Numbered from the stretch's first letter, positions 28,351-38,441 are shown. The stretch: 64,000 nt of DNA from DATCBF01 sp964401995 (GCA_964401995.1 CAYOAP010000009.1:1-64000), one strand, 5' to 3'. Numbers and translations: made by a program. Notes: generated from the sequence alone by a model not told the origin.

Positions 28351-28881
28351 ATGCGCAGGGGCGCACAATTGCTGGCCCTCAGCTTGGTTCTGCTGCTGGT
28401 GTCGCTGATCGGCTCCCAGGCCCCGCTTGCCGCTGCCCGGGTGCCTCAGGCCAAGCTGCTGCCCGGCGGGCGTGCCATCGCCCCACCCTCGGCGCCACCC
28501 GCAGTGAAGGCGATGATCGAGGCTGCGAACCGGATTCACCACCGCCCTTATCGCTGGGGCGGCGGCCACAGGCACTGGAACTCACGTGGCTATGACTGCT
28601 CCGGCTCGGTCAGCTACGTGATGCACGCTGCCGGCCTGCTCGAATCGCCGCTTGACTCGACCGGGTTCATGCGCTGGGGCAAAGGTGGCGGCGGCGGCTG
28701 GGTCCGCATATACGCCAGCCACGAACACGTCTTTGCGATCATCGCCGGGCTGCGCTGGGACACCTCCTACAGCACCGACGGCGACCGCAGCGGCCCTGGC
28801 TGGAGCGAAACGATGCGGCCGACCGGCGGCTTCCGCCTGCGCCATCCGCTGGGGCTGCTGCAGGCCACGCCCCTTTCCTAG
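28351..28881 (+). CDS. Secreted NlpC/P60-like cysteine peptidase
   Basis: 176 residues with a signal peptide (about 1-29). The core begins YRWGGGHRHWNSRGYDCSG, with the nucleophile Cys83 in DCSG as in NlpC/P60 wall endopeptidases. The histidine of the site is probably one of those in SHEHVFAI (124-126). It is a minimal, single-domain form. It diverges from the acyl-CoA fusion gene across 159 bases that include an A8 run, and precedes glnA on the same strand. Confidence 0.8.
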   Translation: MRRGAQLLALSLVLLLVSLIGSQAPLAAARVPQAKLLPGGRAIAPPSAPPAVKAMIEAANRIHHRPYRWGGGHRHWNSRGYDCSGSVSYVMHAAGLLESPLDSTGFMRWGKGGGGGWVRIYASHEHVFAIIAGLRWDTSYSTDGDRSGPGWSETMRPTGGFRLRHPLGLLQATPLS

Positions 28882-28915
28882 CTCCTACACTCGGGACAAG
28901 CGCCGGGGCGGAACG

Positions 28916-28952
28916 TTGTACGGGAGTACAAAGGCGTGATCGCCGCCCTCCC
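28916..28952 (+). promoter_or_regulatory. Two mutually exclusive hairpins in the glutamine synthetase leader
   Basis: TTGTAC-GGGA-GTACAA (28916-28931) competes with GGGAG (28922-28926) pairing to CTCCC (28948-28952) around an inner GGCG-TGAT-CGCC hairpin. Overlapping alternatives of this kind can act as a switch. No known riboswitch consensus was recognised. Confidence 0.3.
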
Positions 28953-29052
28953 ATTACTCTGCATCTTCTCCTCATAAGGGGAGCAAGACCGGACCGTCAA
29001 TTGCGCGCCCGTAGCCGTGGGTGCGCCGCCGAGTGAGGGGCTAAACCAAGCG

Positions 29053-31200
<2,148 letters not shown>

Positions 31201-31226
31201 TTCCCCTCCGACAGAGCGAACGAGAA

Positions 31227-31257
31227 GAGCCCCGCCCCGGCGGGGCTCTTTCTTTCT
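31227..31257 (+). terminator. Rho-independent terminator of the glutamine synthetase gene
   Basis: GAGCCCCGCC / GGCGGGGCTC (31227-31236 and 31239-31248; the innermost bases must open to form the loop), followed by TTTCTTTCT. Stem plus T-rich tail 26 bases after the stop codon. Confidence 0.85.
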
Positions 31258-31286
31258 AGGCATTTGATTCACGACGGGTGTCCCGG

Positions 31287-31548
31287 GGGGATGGAGGGTG
31301 GGCCTCCATCCCCATTCGAAGCGCCCTGGTCTCAAGCGCCCAGGCATGAAGGCGACGGCCGACCCGGATTCCCGCTTAAAGCTGGGGTCTCGGGGGCGCT
31401 TCGAGGGACGGGGCTGGCCGCCCTCTGGACGAATGTGGCGAAGCCGCGATATGCAATCTGATGATCGCGCGGCGTAGCCGCGCTGCGACATCCGAGTCCG
31501 CGACTGGCGGACGAGTCAATTCGGCCAGAGGGCGGCCAGGCCCGTCTC
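31287..31548. ncRNA. Highly structured gene-free element, candidate non-coding RNA or repeat
   Basis: The only gene-free stretch above 300 bases (31201-31570). After the terminator come three structured parts. A: GGGGATGGAGG/CCTCCATCCCC hairpin (31287-31313). B: TCGAAGCGCCC (31316-31326) pairing with GGGCGCTTCGA (31394-31404). C: a 144-base unit (31405-31548) closed by 8 bp + mismatch + 15 perfect bp (CTGGCCGCCCTCTGG / CCAGAGGGCGGCCAG) + mismatch + 5 bp. Unit C encloses three hairpins: GTGGC-GAA-GCCGC, GCGCGGC-GTA-GCCGCGC and GTCCGC-GACTG-GCGGAC. This gives a cloverleaf-like four-way layout. Strand of function is unknown, and a REP/MITE-like DNA repeat is the alternative. Confidence 0.5.
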
Positions 31549-31570
31549 CCCTGGGCCGCGAATCGACCCG

Positions 31571-31696
31571 CTAGCCGTCGCCCTCGTCATCCGGCGGGCG
31601 CACCGCTTTGTAGATCAGCCAGCCGATCGCGACCAGGCCGATGATCGGGATGAAGCCGCCGAAGACCGCCGGCCAGGCCTCAGCTGCCAGCGGCAA
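31571..31696 (-). CDS. 41-residue single-span membrane protein downstream of the P450
   Basis: Starts at TTG 31694-31696 inside the 3' end of the P450 gene, in another frame, with GAGGAG eight bases upstream, and ends at TAG 31571-31573. It is a short N-terminus, one hydrophobic helix (about 8-30, VFGGFIPIIGLVAIGWLIY) and a charged tail KAVRPPDDEGDG. Positive-inside logic puts the tail in the cytoplasm. The 17-base overlap suggests translational coupling to the P450. No family is recognised; the ribosome site plus membrane-helix pattern make it a likely gene. Confidence 0.6.
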   Translation of the reverse strand: MPLAAEAWPAVFGGFIPIIGLVAIGWLIYKAVRPPDDEGDG

Positions 31697-33128
31697 CCCG
31701 ACGCTCCTCGACTCGCATCTCAAGCCCTCCCTTGGGTGAGAGCGTCGGCATCTGGCGCACGGTCATCGTCCGGCCGGGCATCGCGTCAAGGCGCAGGCGC
31801 TGCAGCAGCATCGTCGCCACCAGCTTCACCTCGGTCTGGCCGAAGCGCTTGCCGATGCAGATCCGCGAGCCGCCGCCAAAGGGGATGTAGGCGCCGCGCG
31901 GCAGGGCCGCCTTGCGCTCGCGGGTGAAGCGCTCGGGGACAAACGCCTCGGGGTCGGGAAAGACCTCAGGGATGCGGTGGCTCGCCCAGGAGCAGTAGTT
32001 GACGTAGGCGCCCTCGGGCACGGTGTAGCCGCCGAAGCTGAACTCGCGGACGGCGCGGCGCGGGCCGATCCAGGCCGGCGGGTAGAGGCGCAGGACCTCG
32101 TCGAGGACCATCTCCAGGTAGGGCATCTCGCGCTCGAGCTGGTCGACCGTGGGGGTCGCTCCTCCAAGCACCCTGTCCTGCTCCTCGCAGAGGCGCGCCA
32201 GCACCTCGGGGTGGCGCGCGAGCTCATGCATCATGAAGGTCAGGGTCGAGGTTGAGGTGTCGTGGCCGGCGAACATCAGCGTCATCACCTGGTCGCGGAC
32301 CTCGCGGTCGGTGAAGGCCTCGCCGCCCTCGCCGCGGGCGCCGAGCAGGAGGCTGAGGATGTCGCGGCGGCCAGGGTCGGGGGCATCGCGCCGGGCGGTG
32401 ATCTCGCCGAAGACGATCTCGTCAAGCACCGCCCGGGAGGAGACCATCTTGCGCCACGGCGTTCCCGGCCCGCGCAGCAGCCGCAACTGGAAATCGATGC
32501 CGTAATAGCCCAGCGCGCGCTCGAAGTGCTCGGCGGCCGCGGCGCCCCTGCCGGCGCCATCGGGGTCGAGCCCGAGCAAGGCTCGCATCGCGATCCGCAT
32601 CGCCAGGTTGCGCATCCAGTCGTAGAGGTCGAAGACGACGCCCGGGCGCAAGGAGTCGATCGCCGCCCCAGCCTCGGCTGCCATCGAGTCGATCATCGAG
32701 ACCACCTGCTCGCGATGGAAGGCGGGCATCATGATCGCCCGGGCGCGGTCGTGGTAGTCGTCGTCGACCGTGAGCAGGCCGTCGCCGAGCAGCGGGATCA
32801 GGTCGCCAAAGCTCGACTCGCGCCAGTGAAAGTTCTCCGGGTGGCCGACGGTGACGAAGTGGTTGGCCTCGGGCCCGAGCATGAAGATGACCCGCGAGTG
32901 CAGCAGGCGCAGGCTGAAGATCGGGCCGTGCTTCTCGTAGTTGGAGAGCAGGAGGGGCAGCGGATCGTGGGCGATCTGGTGGGTGCGGGTGGGGCTGAAG
33001 TTGTTAGGCCCCGGCGGGAACTTGCCGCGGCCGTGCCACTCGGCGACAAAGTCGCCGGCGATCCTGCGCACCGGGTTGGCCGTGATCTGCGGCGGGCGGA
33101 CCGAGGGGGGCGTGGTCTCTACAGCCAT
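31680..33128 (-). CDS. Cytochrome P450
   Basis: Heme monooxygenase of 482 residues from ATG 33126-33128; an upstream in-frame TTG at 33158 is possible. I-helix oxygen-activating AGHDTSTSTL (about 282-291), ExxR in LDEVLRLYPPAW, and the heme-ligand loop FGGGSRICIGKRFG with the cysteine. The run AWIGPRRA and the overall look resemble CYP102/CYP110-like bacterial fatty-acid or terpene hydroxylases, but substrate cannot be assigned. No ferredoxin or reductase gene is adjacent. Confidence 0.94.
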   Translation of the reverse strand: MAVETTPPSVRPPQITANPVRRIAGDFVAEWHGRGKFPPGPNNFSPTRTHQIAHDPLPLLLSNYEKHGPIFSLRLLHSRVIFMLGPEANHFVTVGHPENFHWRESSFGDLIPLLGDGLLTVDDDYHDRARAIMMPAFHREQVVSMIDSMAAEAGAAIDSLRPGVVFDLYDWMRNLAMRIAMRALLGLDPDGAGRGAAAAEHFERALGYYGIDFQLRLLRGPGTPWRKMVSSRAVLDEIVFGEITARRDAPDPGRRDILSLLLGARGEGGEAFTDREVRDQVMTLMFAGHDTSTSTLTFMMHELARHPEVLARLCEEQDRVLGGATPTVDQLEREMPYLEMVLDEVLRLYPPAWIGPRRAVREFSFGGYTVPEGAYVNYCSWASHRIPEVFPDPEAFVPERFTRERKAALPRGAYIPFGGGSRICIGKRFGQTEVKLVATMLLQRLRLDAMPGRTMTVRQMPTLSPKGGLEMRVEERRVAAGS

Positions 33129-33170
33129 CGCGCGGATGCTAACTGGCTGCGCAGCCAAACGGCGAATCGG

Positions 33171-34166
33171 CTACCCAGCTGAGCTTGTCGATGCGCTGGC
33201 GGCGAGCTGCCCGCAGGCGGCGTCGATGTCGCGGCCGCGGGTGAGGCGCACAGTGGCGCCGATCCGGTGCTCGGCGAGGATCGCCCGGAAGCGCTCGATC
33301 TCCTCAGGGGCCGAGCCGTTGAAGGAGCCGGTCGGGTTGTAGGGGATCAGATTGACCTTGTAGACGCGGAAATCGAGCAACCCCGCCAGCTGGCGGGCGT
33401 GCTCCGGGCGGTCGTTGACGCCGGCCAGCATCACGTACTCGACGAAGACCTTGCGGCGGCGGCGGGCACGGTAGCGCTCGCAGGCAGCGAGCACCTCGGC
33501 CAGCGGGTAGCGGTCGTTGACCGGCATCAGCTCCGAGCGCAGCTCGTCGTTGGGCGCGTGCAGCGAGAGCGCCAGGCTGATCGGCATCTCGCACTCGGTG
33601 ATCGCGTCGATCCCCGGCACCCAGCCGACGGTCGAGATCGCAGTGCGGCGGTGGCTGACGCCGAGCTCAGGCAGCCGCTCGCAGGCGCCGAGCACGGCGT
33701 CGAGGTTCATCGTCGGCTCCCCCATGCCCATGAAGACGACGTGGTCGATCGGCTCGACCCGGCGGAAGTGCAGGGCCTGGTCGAGGATCTCGTCCGCGCT
33801 CAGGTTGCGGCCGAACTTCATCGAGCCGGTCGCGCAGAACTTGCAGGTCAGCGGGCAGCCCGACTGCGAGGAGACGCAGACCGAGCGGCGGCCGTCGCGG
33901 TAGCGCATCAGCACGGCCTCGATCGGGCGGCCGTCGCCGGTGTGGAAAAGTGCCTTGACGGTGCCGTCGTCGGAGCGGGCCTCGGTCTGCAGCGCCAGCG
34001 TGGAGAGCGGCACCGCCGCCTCGAGCCGGTCGCGCAGGACGCCGGGCAGGTTGGTCATCTCCTCGTAGCTCCCGACCCCACGCGCGACCCACTCCCAGAC
34101 CTGGGAGGCGCGGTAGGCGGGCTCGCCGGAGTCGGCAAGGGTGCGATCGAGCAGGGCGCGGTCCAT
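33171..34166 (-). CDS. rlmN: Dual-specificity 23S rRNA/tRNA adenine-C2 methyltransferase RlmN
   Basis: Radical-SAM methyltransferase for A2503 of 23S rRNA and A37 of some tRNAs. 331 residues from ATG 34164-34166; open sequence upstream is shadow of the neighbouring gene. It has the cluster motif CxxxCxxC in GCPLTCKFCATG, the first conserved Cys in VCVSSQSG, GMGEPTMN for SAM binding, and the C-terminal methyl-carrying Cys in DIDAACGQL. It lies between the P450 and the AlkZ-type gene on the same strand. Confidence 0.95.
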   Translation of the reverse strand: MDRALLDRTLADSGEPAYRASQVWEWVARGVGSYEEMTNLPGVLRDRLEAAVPLSTLALQTEARSDDGTVKALFHTGDGRPIEAVLMRYRDGRRSVCVSSQSGCPLTCKFCATGSMKFGRNLSADEILDQALHFRRVEPIDHVVFMGMGEPTMNLDAVLGACERLPELGVSHRRTAISTVGWVPGIDAITECEMPISLALSLHAPNDELRSELMPVNDRYPLAEVLAACERYRARRRRKVFVEYVMLAGVNDRPEHARQLAGLLDFRVYKVNLIPYNPTGSFNGSAPEEIERFRAILAEHRIGATVRLTRGRDIDAACGQLAASASTSSAG

Positions 34167-34186
34167 CCGCCGAGTGTAGGTCAGCG

Positions 34187-35290
34187 TCAGGCTGAGTCGA
34201 TCTTCAGGTCGAGGGCTGAATCCTCGCCCTCGCTGAAGCGCAGCAGCCGCTCGCCCTCCGCGGCGAGCTCGGCCGCCGCCTTGCGCGAGAGCGGCTCGAA
34301 GGGGGCGATGCGCAAGGTCGCCTTGCCGCGTTTGCGCTCGACCGTCCAGGTTCCTGCCACCGAGCCGTCCTGGAGAAAGGTGGCCTTGACCCGCAGGTTT
34401 TTGGTCACCAGCCCGGGGCGGTGCTCGTCCGCCAGCAGGCGGCTGCGATCGGCGTGGGCGAGGACGAGGTTGTCGAACTCCGGCAGGAAGCGAGCCGGCG
34501 CCGGCGTGTCGGGATCGGGACGCGGGGCGCCGGGAAGGTCGAACAGCTCGCGCCCGTTCTCGTCGGCGAAGACCTCGAGCGTCGGGCGCAGCTCCTCGAA
34601 GGCAGGCTTCATCCGCTTCAGGCCCGACCACTCGACAAAGTCGGCGACGCTGGCCGGGCCGAAGGCGGCCAGGTAGCCGCGGATCATCGCCTCCGGTGGC
34701 CCATCGGCCGCGATCGGCCGGCCGAGGCTGCCCTCGGCGAGCGCGAACTTGGCCACCCGGGGGAAGGCCCAGGGATCTTCAGTCGGCACCATCACCAGCG
34801 GCAGCTGGGTGCGGACCGCGTAGCCGAGCGCGCGGTGGTTGACGTCGGGGAAGCGCTCGGCGAGCAGCAGGCGCAGGTCGTTGTAGGCACGCGGCTCCTC
34901 TTCCAGAAACTCGACCGCGGCAGGGAGGAACTCGATTGAGTCGAGGGCTTTGGCCGATGGGCCCATAACCCGCACTGCGGCATTCAGCGCCGGGGCCAGG
35001 GCCGGGCGGAAGGCGGCGAAGTCGGCGGCGCTGAGCAGGTGCAGCGTGCTCCGCATCAGCGGCCCGCGCACGACCTCGTACCCGCGCAGCGCCTCGACCA
35101 GATCCTCGCGCCGGAACCCCTGCAACCGCGACCAGAGGCCGACGAACGGCGGCCGCGGCTCCTGCGCCTGCATCCCCGCCAGCCGCTCCACCGCCTCGGG
35201 CACGGGAACCGCCTGCCGCTCCAGCAGCATCTGGCGTGCCAGGGTGGCGCGGTTGAGCTGCCGCGGGCTGAGGACCGGCGCCGCTGCCAT
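34187..35290 (-). CDS. Winged-helix DNA glycosylase of the AlkZ/YcaQ family
   Basis: 367 residues of the HTH_42 family (formerly DUF1006). The QxQ active-site motif of AlkZ-like crosslink glycosylases is present (GMQAQEPRPP, about 39-48). MRSTLHLLSAADF and the C-terminal RFLPEFDNLVLAHADRSR block are typical. Role: excision of alkylated or crosslinked bases, or self-resistance in antibiotic clusters; here it sits next to rlmN, so general repair is likelier. The ATG shares its A with the stop of the YdeI gene upstream (TGATG). Confidence 0.85.
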   Translation of the reverse strand: MAAAPVLSPRQLNRATLARQMLLERQAVPVPEAVERLAGMQAQEPRPPFVGLWSRLQGFRREDLVEALRGYEVVRGPLMRSTLHLLSAADFAAFRPALAPALNAAVRVMGPSAKALDSIEFLPAAVEFLEEEPRAYNDLRLLLAERFPDVNHRALGYAVRTQLPLVMVPTEDPWAFPRVAKFALAEGSLGRPIAADGPPEAMIRGYLAAFGPASVADFVEWSGLKRMKPAFEELRPTLEVFADENGRELFDLPGAPRPDPDTPAPARFLPEFDNLVLAHADRSRLLADEHRPGLVTKNLRVKATFLQDGSVAGTWTVERKRGKATLRIAPFEPLSRKAAAELAAEGERLLRFSEGEDSALDLKIDSA

Positions 35291-35862
35291 CAGTGGATCG
35301 CCTCCCCGCGCTCCAGCATCGCGACGAATTTGCGCAGGCGCCGCTCGCGGGTCTCTGGCTTCTTGGCATCGTTGAGGCGGTAGACGATCGCGTAGCGATT
35401 GGCGCTGCTGAGGGTGGTGAAGAACTCGCGCGCGGCCGGGTTGGAGTCGAGCTCGCGCTGAAGATCGTCGGGGGTCGTCGCCGTGCGCTGGCCCTCGTAG
35501 GCTGCCTGCCAGCGGCCGTCGGTTTTGGCCGCCTCGACCTCGGCCATCCCAGCGGGCCGCATCGAGCCCGAGGCGATCAGCTCCTCGGCTTTGTCGCGAT
35601 TGATCCGCGACCATTTCCCACGCGGTCGCCGCGGCGTGAACCGCTGCAAGAAGTACCGCTCGTCAAATCCCCGCTTCTGGCTGTCGATCCAGCCGAAGCA
35701 GAGCGCCAGCTCCAGCGCCTCGGCATAGGTGACGCTCTCGACCCCGGAGCCCTTCTTCGCGATCTTCAGCCAGACGCCCGCGAGGCTCTCATGATTCTCC
35801 TCAAGCCAAGCCTCCATCTCCGCGGGAGCGGCGAAAAGAACGATCGGCAGGTCATCGGCCAT
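35290..35862 (-). CDS. YdeI/OmpD-associated family protein
   Basis: 190 residues from ATG 35860-35862. It has the family block GVWLKIAKKGSG, YAEALELALCFGWIDSQKR, RFTPRRPRGKWSRIN and the C-terminal YIR/K-type FFTTLSSANRYAIVYRL, KPETRERRL. Members are linked to stress or peptide resistance, but the biochemical role is not established. Translationally coupled to the AlkZ-type gene. Confidence 0.85.
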   Translation of the reverse strand: MADDLPIVLFAAPAEMEAWLEENHESLAGVWLKIAKKGSGVESVTYAEALELALCFGWIDSQKRGFDERYFLQRFTPRRPRGKWSRINRDKAEELIASGSMRPAGMAEVEAAKTDGRWQAAYEGQRTATTPDDLQRELDSNPAAREFFTTLSSANRYAIVYRLNDAKKPETRERRLRKFVAMLERGEAIH

Positions 35863-35935
35863 GGGGAGATGATTCCGACTCAAGCGGCTGATAGGTCGAG
35901 CGCTATCGCGATCTTCTGCCAGTTAGGGTCATTCC

Positions 35936-36370
35936 ATGAGCGAACCCGACGGCATCGAGGCACTGACCGCGGCGATCGGCCGTTACAACGACGCCTGGAA
36001 CGCGCAGGACCTTGAGGCGATCATCGCGATGCACGCGCCCGACATGGTCTTCGCCAACCACACCGCCGGCGAGAGCGCGGCCGGCGATCAGGTCCGCGGC
36101 CACATCGCCGCGATCTTCGAGTCATGGCCCGATATGACCTTCGCCGGCCGCCGGCTCTACGTCAGGGAGGGGCTGGTCGTGCAGGAGTGGACGGCGACGG
36201 CAACCCACTCGAAGGCGATGCGGCGCGGGGATATCGAGGCGCCGCCGTCGGGTCGCGAGCTGAGCTGGAACGGGATTGACTCGATCCCGTTCGAGGACGG
36301 CCTGGTCAAGCGCAAGGACGTCTACTCGGACTCGGTCTCGATCCTGCGCCAGGTCGGCCTGCTCGACTGA
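35936..36370 (+). CDS. SnoaL-like / NTF2-fold protein
   Basis: 144 residues with the NTF2-like cone: ALTAAIGRYNDAWNAQDLEAI at the N-terminus, MHAPDMVFANH, then strands ending KRKDVYSDSVSILRQVGL. This fold includes polyketide cyclases, isomerases and many unassigned small enzymes. It diverges from the YdeI gene (73 bases) and precedes the PPOX gene. Confidence 0.82.
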   Translation: MSEPDGIEALTAAIGRYNDAWNAQDLEAIIAMHAPDMVFANHTAGESAAGDQVRGHIAAIFESWPDMTFAGRRLYVREGLVVQEWTATATHSKAMRRGDIEAPPSGRELSWNGIDSIPFEDGLVKRKDVYSDSVSILRQVGLLD

Positions 36371-36445
36371 CCCTGCCAGCCGACGATTCAGCCTGGCTAT
36401 CGTCATCTGGGCAACGCCCACCCCCGCAAGCGCCAGGAGGCTCAG

Positions 36446-36844
36446 ATGGCAGACATCCCAGCAGAGGCCCAGCATCTGCTTGATGGCAAGAACTTTGCCC
36501 ACGTCGCAACCCTGATGGAGGACGGCTCTCCCCAGGTGTCCCCGGTCTGGATCGACTCCGAGGACGGCTTGGTCGTCTTCAACACAAACGACGATCGGCT
36601 GAAGCCGAAGAACCTGCGCCGCGATCCGCGGGTCGCGATCTCAATCGCCAACGCCGAGAACCCCTATGAGAGCCTGCTGATCCGCGGCGCCGCAGTCGAG
36701 ATCACCGACGAGGGCGCCGACGAGCACATCGACGCACTTGCCAAGCGCTACATGGGTGTTGACGAGTATCCGCTGCGCCAGCCAGGCGAAACGCGGCTGA
36801 AAGTCAAGGTGCGGCCGGAGCGGGTCCAGCACATGGCGCCCTGA
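36446..36844 (+). CDS. PPOX-class F420/flavin-dependent oxidoreductase (split beta-barrel)
   Basis: 132 residues. FAHVATLMEDGSPQVSPVWID is the barrel start of the pyridoxamine-phosphate-oxidase-like fold; NTNDDRLKPKNLRRDPRVAISI is the phosphate-contacting stretch. This form resembles the F420-binding Rv1155 group rather than true PNPOx. The ATG at 36446 is preceded by AGGAGG. The substrate is unknown. Confidence 0.85.
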   Translation: MADIPAEAQHLLDGKNFAHVATLMEDGSPQVSPVWIDSEDGLVVFNTNDDRLKPKNLRRDPRVAISIANAENPYESLLIRGAAVEITDEGADEHIDALAKRYMGVDEYPLRQPGETRLKVKVRPERVQHMAP

Positions 36845-36853
36845 TCGGGAAGA

Positions 36854-36868
36854 CGCGGCTCAGCCGCG
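36854..36868. terminator. Small hairpin at a convergent stop
   Basis: CGCGG-CTCAG-CCGCG, 5-bp stem; the minus-strand stop (36860-36862) lies in the loop. Weak on its own. Confidence 0.3.
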
Positions 36869-37348
36869 GCGCTGGCGGATCTGGCCGCGGATGAACCCGG
36901 GCCAGGCTTTGGGGCTGCGGGCCAGGCTCAGGGCAAGCGGCGCCGAGTCGAAATAGGTGACGCGCTCGGTCGCGAGGCCGTCCTCCCCGATCGTGAAGCG
37001 ATCGACCGAGGTCCAGGAGATCGGCTTGCCGCCGGCCGTGCCGCTGAGCGTGAACTCGAGCATCACTCCATCGGAGGTGGCGCCCCAGCGGTGGACCTCG
37101 GCGGTCAGGTCGGGCATCAGCTCGAACAAGTCCGCGAAGATGGCCTGGCCTTCGGCGAGGCTGTGGCCGGTGGGGACCAAGGGCGCAACCAGGTGAGCTT
37201 TTGGCGCCAGCACGGTGTCGAGCCGTTCGGGATTGGGCCATTTCCAGAAGTCGGCGAAGCGGCGCACGAAGTCGGCGGCAGCAGCCTGTGCCGCCGCGTC
37301 TGGCGCGCCCCCTGGGACGGCCGATCCGGTCTCCCCGATCGCGCTCAC
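36860..37348 (-). CDS. SnoaL-like / NTF2-fold protein, co-transcribed with tetR
   Basis: 162 residues. An N-terminal Ala-rich stretch is followed by an NTF2-like domain (FVRRFADFWKWPNPERLDTVL, then RWGATSDGVMLEFTLSGTAGG). The tail is basic (RGQIRQRRG). Its start overlaps the tetR stop by four bases, so it is probably the regulator's partner gene. The ligand is unknown. Confidence 0.8.
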   Translation of the reverse strand: MSAIGETGSAVPGGAPDAAAQAAAADFVRRFADFWKWPNPERLDTVLAPKAHLVAPLVPTGHSLAEGQAIFADLFELMPDLTAEVHRWGATSDGVMLEFTLSGTAGGKPISWTSVDRFTIGEDGLATERVTYFDSAPLALSLARSPKAWPGFIRGQIRQRRG

Positions 37349-37944
37349 CCGGGCGCCTCCGCCAGCAGCCGCTCGATCGTCTCGCGGGCAAGCCCGAAGA
37401 CGTGCCGGTCGCCCGAGAGCCTGAACCTGGAATTGGCGCCCATCACGACCGCGTAGAGCTCGAAGGCGACGCGGTCGGGCCGCTCCAGCCCGGCAGACCG
37501 CGCCTGGCGTTCGAGCTCGGCCAGCCAGGCGTCGAGGGCGGCGACGATCGCGTCGCGAACCGGCCCCGGCCGATCGTCGTACTCGGCTGAGGTGGCGCCC
37601 CAGAAGCAGCCGCCGGCGTAGGCGTCGCTGTCGAGATGGGCGAGGTAGCTGTCGGCCATCGCCCGCAGCCGCGGGGCGCCCTCGGGGGCGATCGCGGCCG
37701 GTTCGATCACGGCGGCGCGGAAGCGCTCCGCCGCCGCCTCGATCGTCGCCAGCTGCAGCTCCTGCTTGGACCCGAAGTGGGCGAAGAGGCCGCTCTTGCT
37801 CATCTCCAGGTCGGCGGCGAGGCGGCCGATCGTCAGCCCCTCCAACCCCTCCGCCGAGGCGAGGTCGACCGCCCGCTCAAGGATCGCGGCCCGCGTCTCG
37901 ACCCCCTTTGCCTGGGCGCCGCGGGTCTGTGTCGCGGTGGTCAT
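37345..37944 (-). CDS. TetR-family transcriptional regulator
   Basis: 199 residues from ATG 37942-37944 (GTG 37953 is an alternative). The N-terminal helix-turn-helix reads RAAILERAVDLASAEGLEGLTIGRLAADLEMSKSGLFAHFGSK split over about 18-60. The C-terminal ligand domain has the CFWGATSAEYDDRPGPVR motif seen in the YersiniaTetR_C-13-like group. A perfect palindrome ACGAACGTTCGT lies 28 bases upstream, towards the divergent cupin gene, and is the likely operator. Confidence 0.9.
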   Translation of the reverse strand: MTTATQTRGAQAKGVETRAAILERAVDLASAEGLEGLTIGRLAADLEMSKSGLFAHFGSKQELQLATIEAAAERFRAAVIEPAAIAPEGAPRLRAMADSYLAHLDSDAYAGGCFWGATSAEYDDRPGPVRDAIVAALDAWLAELERQARSAGLERPDRVAFELYAVVMGANSRFRLSGDRHVFGLARETIERLLAEAPG

Positions 37945-37971
37945 CGGTGCCACCCTAGCAAGTGTAAAAGC

Positions 37972-37983
37972 ACGAACGTTCGT
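37972..37983. promoter_or_regulatory. Palindromic operator candidate between tetR and the cupin gene
   Basis: ACGAACGTTCGT, a perfect 12-base palindrome in the 101-base divergent spacer. Position and symmetry fit a TetR dimer site that controls both directions. Confidence 0.55.
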
Positions 37984-38045
37984 ACGCGAGGTAGGATCGC
38001 GCCGCCTTAAACCCAGTCAGCGATCGGCAACTTCAAGGAGGACGG

Positions 38046-38441
38046 ATGACTACCCACGCAGTGAAGAAAATCGACGACATGGAGGCGGTCTTCGGCGGCG
38101 GCTTCAAGCGCGCCCGGGCCGAGCTCGGCGTCGAATCGTTCGGCATGCAGATCATCGACATGCCGCCCAACTACGACAACTACCCCGAGCACGATCACGG
38201 CGAGGACGGCCAGGAGGAGGTCTACGTGACCCTGCGCGGCAGCGGCGAGATCGAGATCGAAGGCGAGCGCTTCCCGCTCGACGACGATCACGTCGCCAAG
38301 GTCGGCCCCGGCATCAAACGCAAGGTCTGGCCAGGCGACGACGGCATCCGCATCCTCGTCCTCGGCGGCAAGGCCGGCGAGGCCTACGAGGCCCCCGACA
38401 TCACCAAGCTGGGCGAACCCGACCCGATGGCGGCCGGCTAA
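38046..38441 (+). CDS. Cupin-domain protein
   Basis: 131 residues, preceded by AAGGAGG. A single cupin barrel: motif 1 is HDHGEDGQEEVYVTLRG (about 58-74), with His58, His60 and Glu68 as metal ligands, and motif 2 is around GPGIKRKVW, where the usual ligand histidine is replaced by lysine. Such small cupins may be sugar isomerases, dioxygenases or binding proteins. It is probably regulated by the divergent TetR protein. Its stop overlaps that of the zinc-ribbon gene. Confidence 0.83.
   Translation: MTTHAVKKIDDMEAVFGGGFKRARAELGVESFGMQIIDMPPNYDNYPEHDHGEDGQEEVYVTLRGSGEIEIEGERFPLDDDHVAKVGPGIKRKVWPGDDGIRILVLGGKAGEAYEAPDITKLGEPDPMAAG

Noticed and set aside
31264..31461. 65-codon open frame in the structured element
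   Set aside because: No ribosome-binding site, no recognisable composition, and its bases are explained by inverted repeats.
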